From Bacteroidota bacterium (lineage in GTDB: Bacteria; Bacteroidota; Ignavibacteria; Ignavibacteriales; SURF-24): a stretch of DNA of 64,000 nt. Made by a program: the position numbers and the translations under genes. Shown here in pieces: positions 1 to 9,305 of this stretch (positions are counted from its first letter, which is position 1; each line of letters begins with the position of its first letter). The notes beneath the pieces were generated by a model. That model was not told where the DNA came from. It made no database searches and saw only the letters and a list, made by a program, of their open reading frames with translations. The stretch is from positions 1 to 64,000 of the forward strand of contig JAUZPB010000001.1 in NCBI GenBank assembly GCA_030706145.1, written 5' to 3'.

Positions 1-176
1 ACTGCTACAGCAGAGGCAATTGGTGTTACCGGAATGCTTTCTTTTTTTTCAGACTGAACTTCAATTGGGCCCAGATCAACTATTTTTTCTTTTTTCGTAA
101 AGCTGATCCCACCAAATGCAAAACCTAGAATTCCAAGAATAATGAGTATTATTCCAATAATCCTCGTTCCTTTCAT
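1..176 (-). CDS. Small membrane protein, N-terminal part (cut by window edge)
   Basis: An open reading frame starts at ATG 176-174 and runs off the left edge after about 58 codons. The protein begins MKGTRIIGIILIILGILGFA, a hydrophobic helix, followed by a short polar stretch (FTKKEKIVDLGPIEV) and then a small-residue segment that looks like the start of a second helix. This matches my memory of a common uncharacterised two-helix family with the motif KxxxVDLGPIE between its helices. I assign no function. The start is the first Met of the hydrophobic helix. It reads away from hemW and is separated from it by about 210 AT-rich bases with no other gene visible. Confidence 0.7.
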   Translation of the reverse strand, partial: MKGTRIIGIILIILGILGFAFGGISFTKKEKIVDLGPIEVQSEKKESIPVTPIASAVA

Positions 177-389
177 TTGGCATTCCTCTTATTTTACAAT
201 CCTTTTACATACCTATGGATCGGTTTAAGTCCAGAATTATTATATGTTACAATTTATTTTATTTTTTATCAACCGTTTTTAATAATTAAATTTTAAATTG
301 TTATATTTTAAATATTTAGAATTTAATTATACTTTAAGGAAGACAGGTAAGAAAGAAGGGGTAATTTACAATAGAAGTTAATCTTTAGA

Positions 390-1520
390 TCAAAGTATCT
401 TTTCCAGGATCTCATCACAAAGAGAGTATCCTTTACTTGTAAGCTGGATGAGGGAGTCTTCAAAATATAAAAGTCCACGCCTCTGCAGGGCCTTCAGATA
501 TTCAAATTTTTCGTTAATCCATTTATCGCCAAATTTTTCTTTAAGGGCAGTAATATTGAGTCCATTACTCCTTAAGGCCAGCATTACATATTCAGAGAGC
601 ATCTGTTCAGAGCTAAGGATCTCTGAATTTGCGATGGCTGATCTACCAGAATTTATTTCAGTAATATATTTTCGAAGGCTTGAATAATTCCACCAACGTT
701 TTCCATTTACAAACGAATGAGCCGAAGGGCCAAAGGAAAGGTAATCAACATAATGCCAGTAGGCCATATTATGCCGGCATTGAAAACCCTCTTTTGCATA
801 GTTCGAGACTTCATACTGCTTAAAGCCATGATCTTTAAGAAAAGAGATAGTCAGCTCATATATTTCAGCATCGTAATCAGCATCCTGCATTTTAACCTTG
901 CCATCGAGTACCATTTTATTAAGAATGGTTCCTTTTTCAAGTATAAGACTATAAGCTGAAATATGAGTTACAGGAAGGCTAATTGCCCGAGAGAGGTTTT
1001 CTCTCCATTTTTTTATGCTTTGTCCTGGAAGGTTGAATATAAGGTCAACATTAATATTATTAAAACCAATTTCCTTAGCTTCTTTAACTGTTCTAATGGC
1101 AGTATCACTATCATGAATTCTTGTTAAGAATTTCAATTCCTCATCGTGAAAAGTCTGTATGCCTACACTCAATCTATTAATTCCATATTTAAGAAAATCA
1201 CTAAGCTTCTTTTTATCGACTGTTCCTGGATTAGTTTCCAAAGTAATTTCTGCATCATCTGAAATCAAATAGTGATCCTTTAGAGAGGAAAGGATATAGT
1301 TAATGTACTCTGGTTTCATCAGTGAAGGTGTTCCACCGCCGAAGAAAATTGAAGTAAATAGTCTTCCGTTAGAGTGATTTTCCGAATGCAGGTTTATCTC
1401 TTTTGTTAGAGCATCAAGAAACTCATTTATATTTTCATGATTAATGATGGAGTAGAAATCACAGTATATACATTTGTGATCGCAAAATGGTACATGAATG
1501 TAAATAGCTGATTCTTTCAA
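390..1520 (-). CDS. hemW: HemW-type radical SAM heme chaperone (HemN-like)
   Basis: The 376-residue protein starts with IYIHVPFC and carries the radical-SAM cluster motif at Cys13, Cys17 and Cys20, followed by Asp-Phe. True oxygen-independent coproporphyrinogen oxidase (HemN) has a fourth Cys in that region, so the CxxxCxxCDF form favours HemW, a heme-binding chaperone that delivers heme to membrane enzymes. The GGGTPS SAM-binding motif is at residues 61-66, and a HemN C-terminal domain closes the protein. Length is normal for HemW. It is the last gene of a tight cluster with recN and a nudix gene: the nudix stop lies 5 bases upstream of this start. The enzyme/chaperone distinction is inferred from the motif. 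Confidence 0.88.
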   Translation of the reverse strand: MKESAIYIHVPFCDHKCIYCDFYSIINHENINEFLDALTKEINLHSENHSNGRLFTSIFFGGGTPSLMKPEYINYILSSLKDHYLISDDAEITLETNPGTVDKKKLSDFLKYGINRLSVGIQTFHDEELKFLTRIHDSDTAIRTVKEAKEIGFNNINVDLIFNLPGQSIKKWRENLSRAISLPVTHISAYSLILEKGTILNKMVLDGKVKMQDADYDAEIYELTISFLKDHGFKQYEVSNYAKEGFQCRHNMAYWHYVDYLSFGPSAHSFVNGKRWWNYSSLRKYITEINSGRSAIANSEILSSEQMLSEYVMLALRSNGLNITALKEKFGDKWINEKFEYLKALQRRGLLYFEDSLIQLTSKGYSLCDEILEKIL

Positions 1521-1525
1521 ACAAA

Positions 1526-2011
1526 TTATCCTTTAAGCTGAGAGAGATAATTCTCTAGCGTGTTAATTAATTCAACCTGAGCCATATTAATTTTTTGTTT
1601 TGCTAATGAAGTCTGCATAAATTCAGCCTTATCTACTTCGGGAAAACTTTGTTGTCTGCCCGAATTAGGCGGCCATTGCACGGTAAAGAAGCTTTTTGAA
1701 TTATCAAGCACGATATCTGATTCATATTTATGAGCCCAGGCATGCACTGTTTTGCCTCCCTTTTGCCTGACAGATCCAAGAGGAACAAATTCCTCATCCT
1801 TTTTTAGTATAAGACCAGTTTCCTCCTGAAGCTCGCGAATTGCACAGCTAAGATAATCCTCATCTTTGTCAATCTCCCCCTTTGGGATGCTCCAGAAGCC
1901 AATATCCTTTTTAGAAAAAAAAGGTCCACCAGGATGAACAAGGAATAACTCTAAAGTTCCGTTTTTAATTCTGTATAATAGAATACCTGCACTAATCCTT
2001 TGCTGAGCCAT
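1526..2011 (-). CDS. NUDIX hydrolase
   Basis: The 161-residue protein contains a full Nudix box: Gly45, Glu51, Arg59-Glu60, Glu63-Glu64 and Gly66 fit GX5EX7REUXEEXGU. This is the metal and pyrophosphate site that cleaves nucleoside diphosphates linked to another moiety. The N-terminal style (QRISAGILLYR, then FLVHPGGPFF and a WSIPKGE segment before the box) resembles small bacterial nudix proteins that sanitise or recycle nucleotides; the substrate cannot be read from sequence. It sits between recN and hemW with 2- and 5-base gaps, so the three are almost certainly co-transcribed. The link to recN would suit a nucleotide-pool or repair role, but this is inference. Confidence 0.88.
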   Translation of the reverse strand: MAQQRISAGILLYRIKNGTLELFLVHPGGPFFSKKDIGFWSIPKGEIDKDEDYLSCAIRELQEETGLILKKDEEFVPLGSVRQKGGKTVHAWAHKYESDIVLDNSKSFFTVQWPPNSGRQQSFPEVDKAEFMQTSLAKQKINMAQVELINTLENYLSQLKG

Positions 2012-2013
2012 TT

Positions 2014-3723
2014 TTATTTACCAATTCCCATTAGTTCTCTAGCACCTTTAAGACTTGCCTCTGTAACTTCCTCGCCGCTCATTAGCTTAGCAACTTCGCG
2101 GACCCTATCCTCATTATTTAATTTCCGAATAGAGCTTACTACTCTATCTGCACGCAAAGATTTTGCAACCACATAATGCTGATCGGCAAGTCCGGCAATC
2201 TGAGGCAGGTGTGTAATAGAGATGATCTGGTGAAAGCCGGCTAAGCTTTTCAAGGTTTGTCCAACCTTTTGTGCAATACGGCCACTAACACCTGTATCAA
2301 TCTCATCAAAAATCAAAAGAGGCAGTTTATCATTTTTGGCCAGAATTGTCTTTAATGCAAGCATAACCCTTGAAATTTCACCACCCGAGGCAACTTTGAC
2401 AAGAGGTTTAGGATCTTCACCCTTGTTTGTAGAAATGAAGAACTCAACACAATCGTATCCATTGTGGTCAAACCTATATGCTTTATTCTCAACGACAATA
2501 TGTGACTCTGACTTATTGTCTGCCTGCAGATGAGTTATTCTTACCTCAAAGACTGCATCAGAAATTCCAAGATAGCTAAGAGCACTAGCAACTTCTCTTT
2601 GAACAGTAAGTGCTATTTGTTCTCTTTTCTTTGATATTTTCAGAGCCATAGAACCGCATTTAGTTCTAGCTAATTCAATTTCTTGTTCAAGTTTGTGGAT
2701 ACTATCTTCAAAATTTTCAGCAAGGTCAAATTCTTCGCCTATTTTCTGTCTGTATTGAAGGACTAAGTCGAGTGAACCGCCATACTTTTTTTTCAGCATT
2801 ATAATGGCACCAATTCTATTTCGAATCTCCTCAAGGCGCTCGGGTTCAAGGTCAATCTTATTGCTATAGCTTCTAATAAACTCGGCCATATCGTTGATAA
2901 GAGCAAGTGCACTATGGCATTCTCCCTCGACATCGAGAAAAGATTTGTCTATTTTCGAAAGGTCATGAAGTTCATTTCTAATACTAACTAGCATATCATA
3001 GACAGCGTTTTCAGAATCATAGAGATTCTGATAGATACCGTTTGTAGATTCAAGGAGTTTCTCGGCATTTTCCAGAATAATTAGTTCCTGATTGAGTTTT
3101 TCGTCTTCACCTTGCTCTGGTGAAACACCATCAATCTCTCTTATTTGAAATGAATAAAGTTCTTTTTTCTCCTTTAGTATCTGTTCTTTTTGTCTAAGAG
3201 AGCTAAGTTGGTGAATCAAGGAATTTAATTTATGATACTCATTTCTATAGTCCTCTATTACCCCATCAAGGTTTCCAAATTCATCTAGCATCTCAATATG
3301 AGTTTCAGTTCTAAGGAGGGATTGATGTTCATGTTGTCCATGAAGATCGACAAGAAGATTACCGACTTCTTTTATCTGTGCTAATGAAACTGGTGTATCA
3401 TTAAGAAAGCATCTGTTAGATCCCTTCAGAGAAATCTCACGTCTCATAATAAGTTCGGGTTGATAATCTATTTCAGCAGCTTTTAGAGCCGACTTGACCT
3501 TCGTATTGTTTTCGACGTCAAAGATTCCTTCAATAACGGATTTCTGAGCACCTTTTCTTACTACCTCAACAGATGCCCTTTCGCCCAGAATAAGCCCCAT
3601 AGCATCTATTAATATAGATTTACCAGCACCTGTCTCACCGGTAATGATATTCAAGCCTTTATCGAATTCGACAAAGACCTGTTCAATCAGTGCATAATCC
3701 TTAATTTGGAGTGATTTTAGCAT
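2014..3723 (-). CDS. recN: DNA repair ATPase RecN
   Basis: This is an SMC-like protein of 569 residues, the usual RecN length. Walker A (GETGAGKS) is at residues 29-36, and 'LHGQHEH' follows near residue 130. The centre is a Glu/Lys/Leu-rich coiled coil. The C-terminal half has the ABC signature (ASGGEISRVMLALKTI) and Walker B (PLLIFDEIDTGVSG), then a 'SITHLPQIAGLADQHY' segment typical of RecN. RecN acts on double-strand breaks during recombinational repair. It is the first gene of the recN-nudix-hemW cluster. No LexA-like operator is evident upstream. Assignment is firm from motif order. Confidence 0.95.
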   Translation of the reverse strand: MLKSLQIKDYALIEQVFVEFDKGLNIITGETGAGKSILIDAMGLILGERASVEVVRKGAQKSVIEGIFDVENNTKVKSALKAAEIDYQPELIMRREISLKGSNRCFLNDTPVSLAQIKEVGNLLVDLHGQHEHQSLLRTETHIEMLDEFGNLDGVIEDYRNEYHKLNSLIHQLSSLRQKEQILKEKKELYSFQIREIDGVSPEQGEDEKLNQELIILENAEKLLESTNGIYQNLYDSENAVYDMLVSIRNELHDLSKIDKSFLDVEGECHSALALINDMAEFIRSYSNKIDLEPERLEEIRNRIGAIIMLKKKYGGSLDLVLQYRQKIGEEFDLAENFEDSIHKLEQEIELARTKCGSMALKISKKREQIALTVQREVASALSYLGISDAVFEVRITHLQADNKSESHIVVENKAYRFDHNGYDCVEFFISTNKGEDPKPLVKVASGGEISRVMLALKTILAKNDKLPLLIFDEIDTGVSGRIAQKVGQTLKSLAGFHQIISITHLPQIAGLADQHYVVAKSLRADRVVSSIRKLNNEDRVREVAKLMSGEEVTEASLKGARELMGIGK

Positions 3724-3760
3724 AATCCTTCGAAAATTATTTTCAGTAATTTACGGGAAA

Positions 3761-3793
3761 TTGAAGGAATTTGAAAGGAATTAATTCCTTCAA
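3761..3793. repeat. Perfect inverted repeat between ispD and recN
   Basis: An 11-base arm TTGAAGGAATT (3761-3771) is matched perfectly by AATTCCTTCAA (3783-3793) across an 11-base spacer. No clear T-run follows on either strand. It lies downstream of the ispD terminator and upstream of recN on the minus strand, so it could be an operator or leader hairpin for recN. Confidence 0.5.
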
Positions 3794-3892
3794 AAAGCAA
3801 AATAAATCAGGAGCAAATAAAATTAATTTGATATAAAGGCATATAGAGTTGGTTTGGAGACGGCTGATATTTTTAGCAGTATTATGACATAG

Positions 3893-3929
3893 GAAAAAAA
3901 GAATGCAGGGTCTTTAAAAAACCCCGCAT
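3893..3929 (-). terminator. Rho-independent terminator of ispD
   Basis: On the minus strand ATGCGGGGT (3929-3921) pairs with ACCCTGCAT (3911-3903) with one G-T wobble, and a T-rich run follows (rc of 3893-3902). The ispD stop codon lies in the loop. This is a standard intrinsic terminator that closes the queA-ispD unit. Confidence 0.75.
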
Positions 3930-4594
3930 AACTTTTCGAAAATTTCAAGATCCGGTTTTGTTGTTATCTTAAAATTCATGATAGATCCTTCAACAAGTTT
4001 AATCTCGTATCCTGCCCTTTTAACAAGCATTGATTCGTCAGTTCCGTAGAATCCTTCTTTGAATGCCAGATCCATTGACTCTTTTAGAATATTAAATCTA
4101 AAGATCTGAGGTGTCTGTGCATAGAATACTTTAGTTCTATCCAGATATGATTCAATATTATTCTGACCGACAACGAGTGTATCACGTGCATGAATACAGA
4201 CAAGAGCACTACCAAAGTTTTCTGCGGTCTCAAAAGCTTTAAGCAGAATATCCTGACTTAAAAGAGGTCTAGCGGCGTCATGGACAGCAACAAGATCATC
4301 ATTTTCAGCTGAAATAGCCTGAATGGCATTAAAGACAGAATCCTGTCTTTGTTTACCCCCTTCAACAATTTTCTTTAATTTGTCAAATCCATACTTGTCA
4401 GCTATTTTATATATTAAATCAAAGTACTCACTTTGTGCAGAGACAACAATTTCATCAATAAGATCACATTTTTGAAATACCTCAATTGAATAAGCAAGTA
4501 TTTCTTTATCTTTAACCTTATGATATTGCTTCGGCAAAGCCCCGTCACATCTTATACCGGATCCACCGGCTGGTATTACAACAATTCGTCTCAT
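3914..4594 (-). CDS. ispD: 2-C-methyl-D-erythritol 4-phosphate cytidylyltransferase (IspD)
   Basis: IspD joins CTP and MEP to give CDP-ME in the non-mevalonate isoprenoid pathway. The 226-residue protein has the N-terminal nucleotide-binding loop VIPAGGSGIR with LPKQY following, the conserved VHDAARPL segment near residue 105, and a late FKITTKPDLEIFE segment, all in family order and at family length. The first loop reads PAGGSGIRCDGALPKQY, slightly unlike the common AAGxGxRM form. It lies 12 bases downstream of queA and is probably co-transcribed with it; its stop is embedded in an intrinsic terminator. Confidence 0.93.
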   Translation of the reverse strand: MRRIVVIPAGGSGIRCDGALPKQYHKVKDKEILAYSIEVFQKCDLIDEIVVSAQSEYFDLIYKIADKYGFDKLKKIVEGGKQRQDSVFNAIQAISAENDDLVAVHDAARPLLSQDILLKAFETAENFGSALVCIHARDTLVVGQNNIESYLDRTKVFYAQTPQIFRFNILKESMDLAFKEGFYGTDESMLVKRAGYEIKLVEGSIMNFKITTKPDLEIFEKLCGVF

Positions 4595-4606
4595 AAAACT
4601 AAAGGA

Positions 4607-5641
4607 TCAAATGATCAACATTGCATCGCCATAGCTAAGGAAGCGATAATTTTCCTTCAATGCCTTCTTATATGCTTTCATTATCAGGTCATAGCCACAA
4701 AATGCAGCAGCCAGCATAATAAGAGTTGATTCAGGCATGTGCAAGTTTGTTATAAGCCTTTTAACAATCTTAAAATCGTAAGGTGGAAAGATGAACTTGT
4801 CTGTCCAACCACTGTTTGGTTTTACAAAGCCCTCAGCTGTTACGCTGCTTTCTAAAGCACGGGTTGAGCTAGTTCCTGTAACAAAAACCTTATGTTTTCC
4901 TTGAATTGCCTTATTAATAATCTCAGCAGAAGCTGGAGAAATTTCATAATACTCTGAATCCATCTTATGCTTTGTAAGATCCTCAACTTCAACAGGACGG
5001 AATGTTCCAAGTCCAATATGAAGAATGATAGGAGCAATTTTAATCCCTTTTTTCTTTATCTTTTCTAAAAGTTCTTCTGTAAAATGCAATCCTGCTGTAG
5101 GAGCAGCAACTGCACCGTCAACTTTAGCATAGACTGTCTGATAATTTTCCTTATCTTCAGGTACAGGGTCTCTTTTAATATAAGGCGGTAGCGGAGTCTC
5201 CCCAATTTTTTCAACAGCCTTAAAAATATTACCTGGCTGATTGAAGCGCACTGTTCTGCCCCTCGAGGTAGTATTATCAATCACTTCGCACCAGAGTTTA
5301 TCATTAAAATATATCCTATTTCCAATTCTAACCTTTCTAGCCGGATCAACAATAACATCCCAAATACATTCCTCTTTATTAAGTTCTCTTAACAAAAAGA
5401 CTTCAATTTTTGCATTTGTTCTTTCTTTTTTACCATATAGTCTGGCCTGGATTACTTTTGTCTCATTTACTACCAGGACATCGCCCTTTTCCATATAGTC
5501 AATAACATCACTAAAAACCTTTGTCTCGATCGATTGAGTTTCTCTATTTATGACCATCAATTTCGCCTGGTCTCTTGGTTCAACAGGGAATTTTGCAATC
5601 TGAGTCTTAGGTAAATTATATTTAAAATCCGATAGTTTCAT
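4607..5641 (-). CDS. queA: S-adenosylmethionine:tRNA ribosyltransferase-isomerase (QueA)
   Basis: QueA transfers and isomerises the ribosyl group of SAM onto 7-aminomethyl-7-deazaguanine in tRNA to form epoxyqueuosine. The 344-residue protein opens with MKLSDFKYNLPKTQIAKFP and contains VVNETKVIQARL, TPLPPYIKR, AAPTAGLHFT, HIGLGTFRPV and a C-terminal GDAMLII. These are all characteristic QueA segments at normal length. A TTCTCC/GGAGAA motif sits just upstream of the ATG as a ribosome-binding site. It leads the queA-ispD transcription unit. Confidence 0.96.
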   Translation of the reverse strand: MKLSDFKYNLPKTQIAKFPVEPRDQAKLMVINRETQSIETKVFSDVIDYMEKGDVLVVNETKVIQARLYGKKERTNAKIEVFLLRELNKEECIWDVIVDPARKVRIGNRIYFNDKLWCEVIDNTTSRGRTVRFNQPGNIFKAVEKIGETPLPPYIKRDPVPEDKENYQTVYAKVDGAVAAPTAGLHFTEELLEKIKKKGIKIAPIILHIGLGTFRPVEVEDLTKHKMDSEYYEISPASAEIINKAIQGKHKVFVTGTSSTRALESSVTAEGFVKPNSGWTDKFIFPPYDFKIVKRLITNLHMPESTLIMLAAAFCGYDLIMKAYKKALKENYRFLSYGDAMLII

Positions 5642-5678
5642 ATTTTCTCCTTACTATCTCAATTAAAATCAATTTAAT

Positions 5679-5706
5679 AGAGCAGTAAGTTACAGCTTAC
5701 TGCTCT
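5679..5706 (-). terminator. Hairpin terminator after the PPDK gene
   Basis: A perfect 11-bp stem, AGAGCAGTAAG (5679-5689) with CTTACTGCTCT (5696-5706), has a 6-base loop and lies 12 bases past the PPDK stop. On the minus strand it is followed by an AT-rich stretch rather than a pure T-run. Termination of PPDK transcription is the likely role. Confidence 0.65.
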
Positions 5707-5717
5707 AAGAGGTATAT

Positions 5718-8700
5718 TTATTTCTTTTTGTCAGCTTTTACAGCTTTTGTTGTTTTCCCTGCTTTTATAACAGATTTAGTAGCTTTTTTTGAAACCGGAG
5801 CAGCCTTTTTAGCGACAATTGCTTTTTTAGGAGCTACAGCTTTCTTTGCTGCTACAGCTTTTTTAGGAGCGGCAGCTTTTTTAGGAGCAGCAGCTTTCTT
5901 AGGAGCAGCAGCTTTCTTAGGAGCAGCTGCCTTTTTAGCAACAGTTACTTTCTTTGGAGCTACAGCCTTTTTTGTTGTAGTTGCAGCTTTTTTAGCAACA
6001 GTAGTCTTCTTAGCAGCAGTTGTTGCCTTTTTTGCTGCTACTGGAGCAGCTGCCTTTTTTGCGACAATTGCTTTCTTTGGAGCTACGGCTTTCTTTGCAG
6101 CAACAACTTTCTTTGGAGCTGCAGCTTTCTTAGGAGCAGCTGTCTTTTTAGCGACAGTTGCTTTCTTTGGAGCAGCCTTAGTTACGGCAACCTTCTTTGC
6201 AGCTGGGACGCTCTTCGAAGCAGTTTTTTTAGCAGGTTTTGCAGCTACTTTTTTTGCAGCTACTTTTTTAACACTTACTTTTTTAACAGTTACTTTTTTA
6301 GGAGCAACTTTAGCTTTACCATTTTTACGTGCATTACCATTTTTTGAAGCAGAAACTGTTTTAGCAGATTTCTTTGCTTCAGCATTAGCAATGTTTTCTT
6401 TTATGACGGCTCTTGCAGCAGCAAGTCTAGCAATTGGAACTCTGAATGGTGAACAGCTTACATAGTTCAGATTTGCCCTATGGCAGAACTCAACTGAAGC
6501 AGGTTCTCCACCGTGTTCGCCGCAGATACCGACTTTTAATTCAGGTCTAACAGATCTACCCTTCTGTGTACCGATTTCAACTAACTGACCAACGCCATCA
6601 ACATCAATTGAAACAAATGGATCTACAGGAAGGATTTCTCTTTCAACGTATAGAGGCAAGAATTTGCCAGCATCGTCTCTTGAAAGGCCGAATGTAGTTT
6701 GTGTAAGGTCATTGGTACCGAAACTAAAGAATTCAGCTACTTGAGCGATTTTATCAGCTGTAAGAGCAGCCCTGGGCAATTCGATCATTGTACCAACCAT
6801 GTAATTAACCTTAACGGCTTTTTCTTTCATTACTTCTGCAGCAACTTTTCTTACAATAGATTCCTGAAGCTTCAATTCTTCAATTGTACTTACAAGAGGG
6901 ATCATAATCTCAGGTTTAACTTTGATTTTCTTCTTAGCAACTTCGCAAGCAGCTTCAAAGATTGCTCTAGCCTGCATTTCAGTAATTTCAGGATAGCTAA
7001 TACCCAAGCGGCAGCCTCTGAAACCGAGCATTGGATTGAATTCTTTGAGAGATTCAATTTTTTCTCTAACTTTTTCAACTGAAATATTGAGGCTTTCAGC
7101 AACTTCTCTTGTCTCAGCGTCTTCATGAGGTAAGAACTCATGCAATGGAGGATCGAGAGTTCTTATTGTTACAGGTTTGCCTTCCATTGTTTCAAAAAGT
7201 CCGACGAAGTCAGCTTTCTGATATGGCAGAAGTTTTGCCAAAGCTGCTCTTCTTTCTTCGAGAGTATCGGCAAGAATCATTTCTCTTACTGCAAGGATTC
7301 TGTTTTCACCGAAGAACATATGTTCTGTGCGGCACAGGCCAATACCTTCGGCACCGAAGGCAACTGCATTCTGAGCCTGATCGGGCTGATCGGCATTTGT
7401 TCTAATACCCAAACGGCGCATTTGATCTGCCCATTTCATAAGATCATTATAGGTCTGGAAGATCTTTGATTCTTTAGGTTGCATTGTCTTAGTAATCAAT
7501 ACCTGAATAACCTCAGAAGGTTTTGTTTCAAGTTTACCAAGCAATACTTCGCCTGTTGAACCATCAATTGAGATATACTCACCTCTGTTAACTACTATAT
7601 CGTCTTTACCGGCAACTCTTATTGTACCTTCGACATAGTTAATATTCAAGGTACCACATCCAGCTACGCAAACCTTGCCCATCTGGCGTGCAACAAGAGC
7701 TGCATGAGATGTCATACCGCCTCTTGCAGTTAAGATACCTACGGCAGCATTCATACCTTTAATATCTTCCGGAGAAGTTTCAATTCTAACGAGAATTACT
7801 TTTTCTCCCTTAGCTGCTTCTTCTTCAGCTTCTTCGGCACTGAAGACAACCTTACCAGAAGCTGCGCCAGGACCAGCATTTAAGCCTTTTGCCAAGAGCT
7901 TACCTTCATCGACTGCTTTTTTCTTTTCCTTAGTATCGAATATAGGGCGAAGGAGCTGATTGAGCTGTTCAGGGTCAATCCTCATGAGTGCTTCTTCCTT
8001 TGTGATAAGTTTTTCTCTTACCATATCAACTGCTATTTTAACAGCTGCAAAGCCGGTTCTTTTACCAACGCGGCACTGAAGCATAAAGAGTTTGCCCTGC
8101 TGAATAGTGAATTCTACGTCAAGCATATCTTTATAATGCTTTTCAAGTTTCTTTCTTATATCATCGAGTTGTTTGTATATCTTAGGACTGTCCTTCTTTA
8201 AGTCAGCAATTGGAAGAGGAGTACGGACCCCGGCGACGACATCTTCACCTTGAGCATTAAAGAGGTATTCTCCATAGAATACATTTTCACCACTTGCAGC
8301 ATCTCTTGTAAATGCAACACCAGTACCTGAATCTTCGCCCATATTTCCAAATACCATTGTCTGGACGTTAACTGCAGTACCCCAATCAGCTGGGATATCA
8401 TTAAGTTTTCTATAAACTATTGCCCTGTCGTTCATCCATGAGCCAAATACAGCTCCGATTGCACCCCAAAGTTGTTCCATTGGATTATCAGGGAATTTCT
8501 TTCCAGTCTTATTAGCAATTTCTGCTTTGAATTCCTGAACAAGTTCTTTCAAGTGATCTGCTGTAAGGTCTGTATCTTTTTCGATACCGTTATCATGTTT
8601 CTTTTTATCAATTATAATTTCAAAAGGATCGATCTCATGTTTATCAACTGGTTTTAATCCTAAAACGACATCACCATACATCTGTACAAATCTTCTATAA

Positions 8701-9119
8701 GAGTCATAAACAAAGCGAGGGTTGTTTGTCTTAGCAATCATACCTTCGACAGTTGTATCATTCAAGCCTAAGTTTAAGATCGTATCCATCATACCAGGCA
8801 TAGAAGCTCTTGCGCCGCTTCTGACTGATACAAGCAGAGGATTTTTCGGATCACCGAATTTTGCACCCATTTCTCTTTCAACTTTTTTCAGTGCATCGAG
8901 TACCTGCTTTTCTAACTCTTTCGGATATTTCTTCTTATTGTCATAATAGTAAGTACATACTTCTGTAGTAATTGTAAACCCAGCAGGAACAGGCAGTCCG
9001 ATATTGACCATCTCAGCAAGGTTTGCACCTTTACCGCCGAGGAGGTTCTTCATATCTGCTTTTCCTTCGGCTTTAGGAGCACCGAAGAAATAAACATATT
9101 TTGGATTTTTTGGGGCCAT
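5718..9119 (-). CDS. ppdK: Pyruvate, phosphate dikinase with a histone H1-like C-terminal tail
   Basis: PPDK interconverts pyruvate, ATP and Pi with PEP, AMP and PPi. The core (residues 1 to about 910) is complete: N-terminal ATP-grasp domain ([10 protein letters not shown] near residue 28; VSVRSGA), swivelling domain with the phosphohistidine ([15 protein letters not shown], His472), and PEP/pyruvate barrel ([22 protein letters not shown], catalytic Cys866 in [11 protein letters not shown]). Normal PPDKs end here at about 880-910 residues. This one continues in frame for about 220 residues (roughly 914-1133, DNA 5718-6382) of almost pure Lys, Ala, Pro, Val and Thr with repeated AAPKKA and VAKKA units. 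The tail resembles histone H1 or bacterial H1-like proteins and is strongly basic. No stop or start separates it from the enzyme. The tail's role is unknown; binding to nucleic acid, polyphosphate or ribosomes are options. Spacing from lpxK suggests an independent promoter. Confidence 0.95.
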   Translation of the reverse strand: MAPKNPKYVYFFGAPKAEGKADMKNLLGGKGANLAEMVNIGLPVPAGFTITTEVCTYYYDNKKKYPKELEKQVLDALKKVEREMGAKFGDPKNPLLVSVRSGARASMPGMMDTILNLGLNDTTVEGMIAKTNNPRFVYDSYRRFVQMYGDVVLGLKPVDKHEIDPFEIIIDKKKHDNGIEKDTDLTADHLKELVQEFKAEIANKTGKKFPDNPMEQLWGAIGAVFGSWMNDRAIVYRKLNDIPADWGTAVNVQTMVFGNMGEDSGTGVAFTRDAASGENVFYGEYLFNAQGEDVVAGVRTPLPIADLKKDSPKIYKQLDDIRKKLEKHYKDMLDVEFTIQQGKLFMLQCRVGKRTGFAAVKIAVDMVREKLITKEEALMRIDPEQLNQLLRPIFDTKEKKKAVDEGKLLAKGLNAGPGAASGKVVFSAEEAEEEAAKGEKVILVRIETSPEDIKGMNAAVGILTARGGMTSHAALVARQMGKVCVAGCGTLNINYVEGTIRVAGKDDIVVNRGEYISIDGSTGEVLLGKLETKPSEVIQVLITKTMQPKESKIFQTYNDLMKWADQMRRLGIRTNADQPDQAQNAVAFGAEGIGLCRTEHMFFGENRILAVREMILADTLEERRAALAKLLPYQKADFVGLFETMEGKPVTIRTLDPPLHEFLPHEDAETREVAESLNISVEKVREKIESLKEFNPMLGFRGCRLGISYPEITEMQARAIFEAACEVAKKKIKVKPEIMIPLVSTIEELKLQESIVRKVAAEVMKEKAVKVNYMVGTMIELPRAALTADKIAQVAEFFSFGTNDLTQTTFGLSRDDAGKFLPLYVEREILPVDPFVSIDVDGVGQLVEIGTQKGRSVRPELKVGICGEHGGEPASVEFCHRANLNYVSCSPFRVPIARLAAARAVIKENIANAEAKKSAKTVSASKNGNARKNGKAKVAPKKVTVKKVSVKKVAAKKVAAKPAKKTASKSVPAAKKVAVTKAAPKKATVAKKTAAPKKAAAPKKVVAAKKAVAPKKAIVAKKAAAPVAAKKATTAAKKTTVAKKAATTTKKAVAPKKVTVAKKAAAPKKAAAPKKAAAPKKAAAPKKAVAAKKAVAPKKAIVAKKAAPVSKKATKSVIKAGKTTKAVKADKKK

Positions 9120-9186
9120 TAATTTTCCTCCATTTTGTTATTAACATAATCTGACTTATTGATTATCTTTTGTTTGTACATATATT

Positions 9187-9223
9187 AATGATGAGCAAAA
9201 CCGAGAAGAGTTTTCTCATCATT
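9187..9223. repeat. Inverted repeat in the PPDK upstream region
   Basis: AATGATGAG-C-AAAAC (9187-9201) pairs with GTTTTCTCATCATT (9210-9223) with one bulged base and an 8-base loop. It lies about 70-100 bases upstream of the PPDK start and downstream of lpxK. No T-run follows the stem in the minus direction, so a PPDK leader structure or operator is as likely as an lpxK terminator. Confidence 0.45.
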
Positions 9224-9305
9224 AAAGAAAAAAAATATTCAACTATGTAATTTAACACTACATTGGCCATTCCCCAAATTTTTCAGGCCCAGATTTTGAT
9301 AATTT

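Noticed and set aside
5718-6385. CRISPR-like or satellite repeat array
   Set aside because: The repeats are short, coding and imperfect (AAPKKA-type codons), without regular spacers.
5728-6465. Long plus-strand frame opposite the PPDK tail
   Set aside because: It is the antisense shadow of the Lys/Ala repeat: Phe/Ala/Leu/Val repeats without a real signal peptide or known domain.
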